NCBI GenBank assembly: GCA_016840065.1
Contig: JAEOTB010000091.1
Coordinates: forward strand, 1-50,608
Direction: 5' to 3'
DNA from: Candidatus Hermodarchaeota archaeon
GTDB taxonomy: Archaea > Asgardarchaeota > Hermodarchaeia > Hermodarchaeales > Hermodarchaeaceae
Length of the DNA: 50,608 bases
Both the position numbers and the translations under genes were made by a program. Below the pieces are notes generated by a model. It made no database searches and was not told where the DNA came from. It worked only from the letters and a program-made list of their open reading frames with translations. Shown one piece after another: positions 44,124 to 50,608 of this stretch. The first letter of the stretch is position 1. Every line of letters begins with the position of its first letter.

Positions 44124-44972
44124 GTGCAAAAATTGATACGGAACGCATTAACCGTTGACCTTGAGGACTGGTTTCACCCCGAATACATTGCTAGTGAAGT
44201 GAACCCAGAACACGCCATTCCGATGATTGAGCAGTCATATGAGAAAACATTGAATCTTCTTAATGAGCTACAAATCAGATCAACATTCTTTGTTAATGGA
44301 CAAATAGCTGAGCGTTACCCGTATATTATTCGTGAAATCGAGAAACAGGGTCATGAAATCGCCTCGCATGGATATACGCATACACCGCTTTGGAGGATGT
44401 CACCAGAAACTTTCGCTAAGGAAGTATCAAAATCAAATACAGCAATTAAGAAGGCTATTAGCAAACATCCAATAGGATTTCGCGCTCCTAGCTTCTCCTT
44501 ATCAAACAAAACGAGCTGGGCATTAAAGATTCTGAAGAAAGCTGGTTACCTTTATGACTCTAGTGTTTTTCCTGTGAGAACCCCTCTTTATGGTGTCAAA
44601 GGAGCTCCATTACGACCATATCGACCATCACTAGTAAACATTGCTGAAGAACAAGAAGATGAACAGATTATAGAGTTTCCACCGTTAGCCATCTCTTTTC
44701 TTGGAATTCGGGTGCCTACACCAGGAGGTTTCTATTTCAGGATTACTCCAGCATCACTCGTCAGACACGCAATTGCCAAAGTAAACCGTCATGGCTACCC
44801 CGCTATGCTCTACTTTCACCCTTGGGAATTAATGGAGGAAACACCACGGATTCGGCTTTCTCTCTTCCGCCGCTTTGTATCCTATGTCAAGTTGTCTCGT
44901 ACTGAGAAGCAAATACGTTCGATAGCTCGTGTATTCAGATTTGCACCAGTTAGGGAAATACTTGAGCTCTAA
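44124..44972 (+). CDS. Polysaccharide deacetylase (NodB domain, exosortase-associated type)
   Basis: The 282-residue protein has the NodB metal/catalytic motifs TVDLEDWFHP, ASHGYTHTPLW and GFRAPSFS. It also has the C-terminal extension with YLYDSSVFPVRTPLYG, GGFYFRITP and YFHPWEL that marks the DUF3473-type deacetylases found in exosortase-linked exopolysaccharide loci. It would remove N-acetyl groups from a GlcNAc- or ManNAc-type residue. GTG 44124 is the earliest start; TTG 44133 is possible. It ends two bases from the convergent GNAT gene. Confidence 0.86.
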   Translation: MQKLIRNALTVDLEDWFHPEYIASEVNPEHAIPMIEQSYEKTLNLLNELQIRSTFFVNGQIAERYPYIIREIEKQGHEIASHGYTHTPLWRMSPETFAKEVSKSNTAIKKAISKHPIGFRAPSFSLSNKTSWALKILKKAGYLYDSSVFPVRTPLYGVKGAPLRPYRPSLVNIAEEQEDEQIIEFPPLAISFLGIRVPTPGGFYFRITPASLVRHAIAKVNRHGYPAMLYFHPWELMEETPRIRLSLFRRFVSYVKLSRTEKQIRSIARVFRFAPVREILEL

Positions 44973-44974
44973 TT

Positions 44975-46063
44975 TCAAATCGTATCAAGATCTGCCCAAG
45001 TTAGAAACCATCTCATCTTAGCGGATACTGTCTTTCTATCAAACTGACCTGTGTTCAAATGAACGATGAAATAATACTTTTCTGGGCTTGTGAGGAATCC
45101 TAGAGCTTTGAGATCTCGTTGGTATTCTTTGCTCTGTATCATGCAACCCACAAGATCCACGGAACGCTGTTTGAAATATTCTACTGCTTTCTTGAAGAGG
45201 ACGCGACGAGTATAACCGTCGTTCCGTTGAGTTAACACATCAACGATTAGACCGAAATCGAGTTCCATCCTCCGCATTTCTCGTAGGACCATGTATCCGA
45301 CAATTCGCGATTTCCTCATAGCGATTAAGATGTGATAAGCGCGTCCAGGTACACTACTGAATCTGTAATCAAGATAACGACGGTCTCGAACACCTATTAT
45401 TCCATAATCTTGTGAAACTTCATTCCAGAATTCAGTGATTTCTTTAGAAAAAGAAGTAGCAGACTTGAAGTCTATTTCGTTTGACGAAAGCCTAGCTCTG
45501 ATTGATTGTACGCGGTCATATAGATGAGTAATTAGACGCCCAATTTTTGATAATTTCGGGTTTTTCAGGAAGCTTTGAATTATGGCTCCGAAATTTATTG
45601 GTCTGATAAGAACAGGGATTGTGAAGCCGACAAACCATCCCACCTTGAAGTGTCCAGGTAGAACGATACTTGCCGTTGATCCCTCCATTGGAAATCCAGT
45701 GCAGAACGGTATTCCTTCATTCCCAGCACCCTCTAGAGCTGCTCTACCAAGGCGAGTGAACATTCCTTGATACCTGTACTCTGAATGTGTCATGACATCG
45801 ACAACCAATCCCAATATGTGCTCTGTGCCATTGACTGTAAATCTTTCAGGCAAAATGGCGTAATGCCCAACAATTTTACCATGGTCGTCGGCGACCCAAA
45901 TTTTCGAATCTCCAATTGGATTCTGCCTAAACTCCCAATTCCAGAATTCTGTTAGATTTTTTTCTGGTAATAACTCCTTCCCAAAGGCATTTCTTGCCAA
46001 AGCTAGAATCCCAGCTTCATCGCCCCTCTTGTATTTTCTAATTTTCCACGAAACGTCAGGCAT
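44975..46063 (-). CDS. GNAT-fold N-acyltransferase, two-lobed
   Basis: The 362-residue protein has an N-terminal GNAT domain (about 5-150) with IVGHYAILPERFTVNG, VVDVMTHSEYRYQGMFTRLG (the acyl-CoA pyrophosphate loop) and GFPMEGSTAS. A second, weaker GNAT-like half (about 220-350) contains IVGYMVLREMRRMELDFG. The arrangement is like Eis or exosortase-associated acetyltransferases. With the facing deacetylase it forms a natural pair for swapping an amino-sugar's acyl group; that link is inferred from position. Confidence 0.75.
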   Translation of the reverse strand: MPDVSWKIRKYKRGDEAGILALARNAFGKELLPEKNLTEFWNWEFRQNPIGDSKIWVADDHGKIVGHYAILPERFTVNGTEHILGLVVDVMTHSEYRYQGMFTRLGRAALEGAGNEGIPFCTGFPMEGSTASIVLPGHFKVGWFVGFTIPVLIRPINFGAIIQSFLKNPKLSKIGRLITHLYDRVQSIRARLSSNEIDFKSATSFSKEITEFWNEVSQDYGIIGVRDRRYLDYRFSSVPGRAYHILIAMRKSRIVGYMVLREMRRMELDFGLIVDVLTQRNDGYTRRVLFKKAVEYFKQRSVDLVGCMIQSKEYQRDLKALGFLTSPEKYYFIVHLNTGQFDRKTVSAKMRWFLTWADLDTI

Positions 46064-46143
46064 TGTATTCGTCTATAATACTGGTGTTATGGATAAGTCT
46101 TGTAGTATGGATAAAAGTCACTGTAGAACTTGTTGGAGGTCAC

Positions 46144-47304
46144 TTACTGCGACAGTACCTTCCTATAAAGCGAAAGGATTTTGCCACTAACTATTGGCCA
46201 AGTGAAATGGGACTGTGCTGTTCTTCGCCCCGCTTCACCTAGCCTCCTTAGGAAGCCTGGGTTGTCTTTCGAATATTGTATGGCCTGTGCTAGATCTGTT
46301 GCCGTGCGGGTTTTAACTAGCAAGTCCTTTCCTTGAGGCAGATAGTGCCTGATGATTTCTTTGTGAGTAGGAATATCACTCAGAATAACTGGTTTACCAA
46401 ACATCCAAGCTTCTGGCAGGACTGTTGGGAACCCTTCGTGAAGAGAAGGAAGGACAACAACATCACATGCTGCATAGTATTTGAAGAGGTCCTCACGTCC
46501 AACCTTTCCTAGAAACCGTACTCTCCCTGATAGATTTGATGGAACTGAATTCATCAGTTCTTCTTTCTGAACACCATCTCCTGCAATCAACAGCACACAA
46601 TTTGAATCACTGATATGGCGCATACTCTCAATCAAATATCTGACACCCTTTTGCCAGCGCAGAACACCTACAAAAAGCAAAACGAATTGGCTATCTAATC
46701 CTAGGAGCTCTCTGACCCTTACCTTATCAAAACGACGCACCAAACGTTGAGAAATATTGGTTGCATTTGGAATAACGAAAATTCGGTTAGCAATTTCTGA
46801 ACCAGCAAACTTGATGAGTAAAGATTGTTCATTTTGTGTCAATGCGATTATCGCGTCAGCTCTACAGAGAGCAAAGCGCGCTCCTGCATTAGCTAGCTTC
46901 AGTAGGGGAAGCATTTTACTAGATACATAATCAGCAGTTGCAAAGCCATGAGAAGTAATAACGAGTGGTCTCTTTGTTAGAAACTTCCGAACAACAGAGC
47001 TGTAGAAAGTCGCTGCTAGTTGTGGTGGGTGAGCGTGTAACAAGTCGAATGTGGCATTCATCTTCAATTGCTTTAGGAATAGCGAAGGCGATAGGGGATT
47101 TCCTCCGATATTGGGAAATCCAGGTGCTAATGTTGTCTTAACTCCTGAAAACGAGCCCTGAAATGTTCTCATCCTATCCCAAGTTGAGAGGACCTCAACG
47201 TCAACCCCTTGTTTCTGTAACTCCTTTGACAGATATAGTGTATAGAATTGGACGCCTCCAATCCGTGGCAAGAAAACATGCGGCACCTGTAAAACTCGCA
47301 TCAC
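46144..47304 (-). CDS. Glycosyltransferase family 4
   Basis: The 386-residue GT-B enzyme has LQVPHVFLPRIGGVQFYTLY, FDLLHAHPPQL, ITSHGFATADYVSSKML, LFVGVLRWQKGVRYLIE and PSLHEGFPTVLPEAWMFGK with the E-x7-E pair intact. Start is GTG 47304 or ATG 47301, after GGAG. It begins 21 bases after the membrane protein gene ends, on the same strand, so the two are likely expressed together. Confidence 0.87.
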   Translation of the reverse strand: MMRVLQVPHVFLPRIGGVQFYTLYLSKELQKQGVDVEVLSTWDRMRTFQGSFSGVKTTLAPGFPNIGGNPLSPSLFLKQLKMNATFDLLHAHPPQLAATFYSSVVRKFLTKRPLVITSHGFATADYVSSKMLPLLKLANAGARFALCRADAIIALTQNEQSLLIKFAGSEIANRIFVIPNATNISQRLVRRFDKVRVRELLGLDSQFVLLFVGVLRWQKGVRYLIESMRHISDSNCVLLIAGDGVQKEELMNSVPSNLSGRVRFLGKVGREDLFKYYAACDVVVLPSLHEGFPTVLPEAWMFGKPVILSDIPTHKEIIRHYLPQGKDLLVKTRTATDLAQAIQYSKDNPGFLRRLGEAGRRTAQSHFTWPIVSGKILSLYRKVLSQ

Positions 47305-47325
47305 ACTTACTCTCCAAACAAGAAA

Positions 47326-49041
47326 TTATGTAACGAGCCAATAGACGCAAGCTCCAAAGCGTGTATACACTTTAGCGACTGATTTGGCGGCGTCAAGAGG
47401 GTCGGAACACTCCAAGGAATACAACTGCTCTGGATAATCACGAAGGAAGTAAGTTTCCATCATTTCGCTCGTTAGGAGAAATACCGAATGATTTTGAGTT
47501 CTAGAATCCTCTCGGATCAGTAGAGGATTAGAAAGATATGTTTCTTGAAGAGGAAGGAAGAGAAACCTATTACTGTCGGCTGGGAACATACCTTGCATCA
47601 TTATCATCAAACGAGTATCAGTAACCACAAATGATTGAGTGTCTGTCATATCTCGGAGCCATAACCCTCCTCCAATTTCAGATTGGTTCATCCCCTCTGG
47701 ATACCATCCCCCTACAGGCTGATATAGGTTATAGATTCCACCAATAGAGAATGTTAGAAGCAAGAGTGTCATAGTAGAGAGGACAAATAGGTTCTGAGAA
47801 CGCCCCCATTTTTGTTGTGTCTCAACTAGTTTGTACAATGCAACAACAGACATGATAGTAACCGGGATAAGTAAAAAGGCGAAATGTCGGTGACCAATGA
47901 AAACCCAGATACTAGAGCGACCAAGAGAAGCATCGATGAGCGTGAGTAAGCCTGTAATCCCGAATGACGCTCCGATGACCAGAAAAGAGAAGGCGACGAG
48001 AAGTCCAGAGATATTCGACTTGCCAATATCCCAAGGCATTGTTCGTAATACCGAAATCGAAAGGGTGAGAAGACACGAAAGGAGACCAAACTTGAAGATA
48101 ATCCAGAGTACGGGGCGATCATACGGATAGAGAAATATCGTGGAGAAGAAGAAACCTATACCTGCGATACAGCCCAAAGTGAAAAATAGTTTTCCAGCCC
48201 AATTTCTTCTAAATAGTTTCAGGACTCGCCATGCCCAATCCCTCGTGACGTATAAAACAGAAACTGAGGTTGCTAAAACTACTAGACTAAGCAGAATAAT
48301 CGGAAAATAGGCTAGGAACTGAGAGTTAGCTGTTGGATTCACTAGTAATAGTAGAGCAAGTGGCACTGCGATTAAAAATACCGAAAGAGGAATGCCTATC
48401 CTATTTATCGACGAATCCTGACTCAAAACTGACCCGACTAAGAGAGCTAAAACAAAAAGAACTGCGAAGTATGTTGTTAAATGATGAATTAGTGGAAGAC
48501 TGCAAACAGCTACTAGGAGAATTATTAACCATTCCTTGCGGGCTCCAGTCCGTTTCACAATAGATAATGCAGCCAAGAAGGTTAGACTTAGAAACACCAT
48601 TGCTAGATGTTGGGGGATCACCGAGTTTGTTTGAGCTGCTACATCAACATCAAGGGAGAAAATGAACATTGCAATGACGCTTGGCCATCCTTTGCCAAGG
48701 AGGTTTCTGAAAAAAGCGAAGAAAGCAGTAAACCCAGCAAGGACAAGTATTGCTACATACAACCTAAATGTATCAATTAGTGGTAAGCCGAGGAAGATGT
48801 GTATGAGGTAAGCTAATGTGTGGAGGAACGGCATGTACAGATTCGAGTAGTACTCACCATAGAAGGGAATACGGTTATTGGTTATGATTACTTCCGTGGC
48901 ACCCATATGAATCCATGAATCATAGCTGTATGAGCCAGGGAAGAGGAGTAACGGGATGATGCGGGGAATTACCCATATCGCGAAGACGCTAGCAATTGCC
49001 AAGCGGTACATCCCGAGTTTCATAGAACCAGATATCGACAT
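47326..49041 (-). CDS. Multi-pass membrane protein, GT-C glycosyltransferase-like
   Basis: The 571-residue protein has about 13 helices, a first external loop with SYSYDSWIHMGATEVIITNN and EYYSNLYMPFLHTLAYL, and a C-terminal soluble part of about 120 residues. The Asp in the loop after helix 1, followed by a Trp-x-His, is the same pattern as in the gene at 6271 (DPWVHIAKAD), so the two are distant homologues. GT-C membership is inferred from topology. It may transfer a sugar from a polyprenyl donor outside the cell. Start is ATG 49041, with AAGGT two bases upstream; ATG 49023 is the other candidate. Confidence 0.58.
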   Translation of the reverse strand: MSISGSMKLGMYRLAIASVFAIWVIPRIIPLLLFPGSYSYDSWIHMGATEVIITNNRIPFYGEYYSNLYMPFLHTLAYLIHIFLGLPLIDTFRLYVAILVLAGFTAFFAFFRNLLGKGWPSVIAMFIFSLDVDVAAQTNSVIPQHLAMVFLSLTFLAALSIVKRTGARKEWLIILLVAVCSLPLIHHLTTYFAVLFVLALLVGSVLSQDSSINRIGIPLSVFLIAVPLALLLLVNPTANSQFLAYFPIILLSLVVLATSVSVLYVTRDWAWRVLKLFRRNWAGKLFFTLGCIAGIGFFFSTIFLYPYDRPVLWIIFKFGLLSCLLTLSISVLRTMPWDIGKSNISGLLVAFSFLVIGASFGITGLLTLIDASLGRSSIWVFIGHRHFAFLLIPVTIMSVVALYKLVETQQKWGRSQNLFVLSTMTLLLLTFSIGGIYNLYQPVGGWYPEGMNQSEIGGGLWLRDMTDTQSFVVTDTRLMIMMQGMFPADSNRFLFLPLQETYLSNPLLIREDSRTQNHSVFLLTSEMMETYFLRDYPEQLYSLECSDPLDAAKSVAKVYTRFGACVYWLVT

Positions 49042-49142
49042 TGACCTTAAAGGCTTGACGATTAAAGAATAATGAGAGTACCGCAGCAGTAAATGAAACA
49101 GCCTTAAGGAGCAAGGTTACTCGATTTGCTTGGTGGTTTGAA

Positions 49143-50480
49143 TTGAGTGCATGGCAGGTAATGGTGTTTATTGGAACTCGTCCCGAGATTGTCAAAATGG
49201 CGCCAGTTATCAAGGCATTGGAGACTGACAATCGATTCCAACTAGTTATTGTTGATTCAGGTCAACATTACGACGAACAGCTTAGTTCTGTCTTCTTTGA
49301 AACTTTTCACCTTCCACGAGCTCAATATAGTTTGGACGTGGGGTCGGGAACTCATGCAAGCCAAACAGGAAAGATAATGATAGCTGCAGAGAAAATCATC
49401 ACGGAAACCAAGCCTGATATTATTTTAGTCCAAGGAGATACAAACACTGTTTTGGCAACTGCATTAGCAGCCGTAAAAGCTCAAATTCCATTTGGACACG
49501 TTGAAGCAGGGCTCAGAAGCTTTGATCGAACTATGCCAGAGGAGATTAATCGTATTGTTGCTGATCAATGTTCTGAACTTCATTTCGCTCCAACGCCACT
49601 AGCAGCAAACAATCTTCTTTTCGAAGGATTTGATCCTAGGACGATTCATATTACTGGCAATACTAACATCGATGCGATTCTTCAGTTCAAAGAAATCAGT
49701 TCGAGACAATCAAAAATAATTGACAGGCTAGATTTAGAAGGGACACCGTTTGCAGTCGTCACTATTCACCGCCCTGCAACTGTGGATTATGAAGATGCAT
49801 TAACCTCAACTGTATCTGCATTCCTTAACCTCACTGAATTAAGACTGGTTCTTCCTGTACACCCACGAACCCGAAAAGCGTTAGAACGATTTGGTTTATT
49901 TGAACAACTGGAATCTGCTTCTCATATAATCCTCACTGAACCTCTCGGGTTCATTGATTTCCTTCGCTTGATGTCCGAGGCACGGATTATACTGACTGAT
50001 TCAGGTGGTATACAAGAAGAAGCCTTCACCCTTGGCAAGCCCTGTATTACTTTGCGTGTAAATACAGAGCGACCAGAAAGTCTTCATCTTGGAGCTAACT
50101 TCCTTGTTGGTCGCTCAACGGATCGCATCGTGGAAGTTACTCGTAGTGTTTTAGCAGATTCGACACTAAGCGATCGCATCAACCGTCTCCCTAATCCTTT
50201 TGGGGATGGAAACGCTAGCGAACGAATAGTGAAAGGTGTTGTCCGATTCTGTAGGGAAGGCCGCGCTTTTGTAAAGCCTCATTTATTTGAAACAGGTATG
50301 CGTAATCGAACACTACAGCACGTAAGCAGGGAGTTACAGGGGATGACCATCCTTGAAGCTGAACAGAAAATAGGCGGTAAGATTATGTTGCTCTTCGACG
50401 AGAGTGGTTGTGCAGTTTTTCCAGAAACTGCTAGAAAATTGGCTCTTGGACAACATTTCATTTTAGCTATAGAGAAATAG
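49143..50480 (+). CDS. wecB: UDP-N-acetylglucosamine 2-epimerase with a TrkA-C-like C-terminal domain
   Basis: Residues 1-375 are a full 2-epimerase: FIGTRPEIVKMAPVIKAL, DSGQHYDEQLSSVFFETF, VQGDTNTVLATALAA, GHVEAGLRSFD, MPEEINRIVADQ, VVTIHRPATVDY and LTDSGGIQEEAFTLG. After the usual family end, 70 further residues follow. They read LQGMTILEAEQKIGGKIMLL, then GCAVFPETARKLALGQHFIL. This beta-rich pattern resembles the RCK_C (TrkA-C) ligand-binding domain. The start is TTG 49143, six bases after GGTGG. It is divergent from the membrane protein gene at 47326. The extension could sense a nucleotide sugar or other ligand; this is inferred. Confidence 0.87.
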   Translation: MSAWQVMVFIGTRPEIVKMAPVIKALETDNRFQLVIVDSGQHYDEQLSSVFFETFHLPRAQYSLDVGSGTHASQTGKIMIAAEKIITETKPDIILVQGDTNTVLATALAAVKAQIPFGHVEAGLRSFDRTMPEEINRIVADQCSELHFAPTPLAANNLLFEGFDPRTIHITGNTNIDAILQFKEISSRQSKIIDRLDLEGTPFAVVTIHRPATVDYEDALTSTVSAFLNLTELRLVLPVHPRTRKALERFGLFEQLESASHIILTEPLGFIDFLRLMSEARIILTDSGGIQEEAFTLGKPCITLRVNTERPESLHLGANFLVGRSTDRIVEVTRSVLADSTLSDRINRLPNPFGDGNASERIVKGVVRFCREGRAFVKPHLFETGMRNRTLQHVSRELQGMTILEAEQKIGGKIMLLFDESGCAVFPETARKLALGQHFILAIEK

Positions 50481-50549
50481 GTGTAATGAGATAAGAGTTG
50501 TATTCATCGCAAGACACCCTATGTACTCTTCATTAAGGAGGAATAAGTA

Positions 50550-50608
50550 GTGTTGTGTGAGAGTGAATGCTCTCAGATGGACGATGGCTTCGCCACAATA
50601 CGTTCATT
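50550..50608 (+). CDS. Probable start of a further gene, cut by the window edge
   Basis: An AAGGAGGA ribosome-binding site (50535-50542) lies seven bases before GTG 50550, which opens a frame to the window edge. A competing frame starts with GTG 50557. Fewer than 20 codons are visible, and I recognise no family; the UDP-ManNAc dehydrogenase expected beside a 2-epimerase is not indicated by these residues. Confidence 0.35.
   Translation, partial: MLCESECSQMDDGFATIRS

Overview
The window reads as archaeal chromosome. The evidence is the archaeal-type ribosomal proteins uS19, uL22 and uS3, a Trm112-type methyltransferase activator, TATA-like boxes with short or absent leaders, GGTG/GAGG ribosome-binding sites, and frequent GTG/TTG starts. 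The many LamG-bearing surface proteins and the extended ribosomal protein tail would suit an Asgard-type lineage, but that assignment is a guess. All coordinates and motifs come from reading the sequence; no database search was possible. I saw no rRNA, tRNA, CRISPR array or insertion sequence, and no gene-free stretch above 300 bases. The longest gap is 17983-18237, which holds only an AT-rich divergent promoter region.

Region 1 (1-5180) is a broken S10-type ribosomal operon on the minus strand. In transcription order it runs rps19, a terminator-like T tract, a LAGLIDADG-HTH protein with its own TATA box, trm112, a second TATA box, then rpl22 and rps3 (running off the left edge). A YdjM/DUF457-type membrane protein lies on the plus strand between the LAGLIDADG gene and trm112. 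In most archaea rps19, rpl22 and rps3 are contiguous; here about 3.3 kb separates the first two. The stretch has strong strand base skew that flips sign near 4.0-4.8 kb.

Region 2 (5328-50480) is a large surface-glycan locus, mostly minus strand with isolated plus-strand genes. I count eight GT4-type and two GT2 glycosyltransferases, two membrane GT-C-like proteins, and three very large GT-C-like proteins fused to an external LamG domain. Sugar-nucleotide enzymes are four extended-SDR epimerases, two UDP-GlcNAc 2-epimerases and a FabG-like SDR. There are also two Wzx/MATE-type flippases and an FtsX/MacB-type ABC exporter. Modifying enzymes are an FkbM methyltransferase, a hexapeptide acyltransferase, a polysaccharide deacetylase, a GNAT protein, an amidohydrolase and a B12-binding/radical SAM protein. 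The likely division of labour is cytoplasmic synthesis and decoration of lipid-linked glycan, flipping by the Wzx-like proteins, and transfer or assembly outside by the GT-C proteins. This is inferred from families and proximity.

The most notable items are the three LamG-fused GT-C paralogues with a conserved upstream block before two of them, a GT4 gene relic fused in frame behind the FkbM gene, a 2-epimerase with a TrkA-C-like tail, the LAGLIDADG-HTH gene inside the ribosomal cluster, and the repeat-rich tail of uS3.
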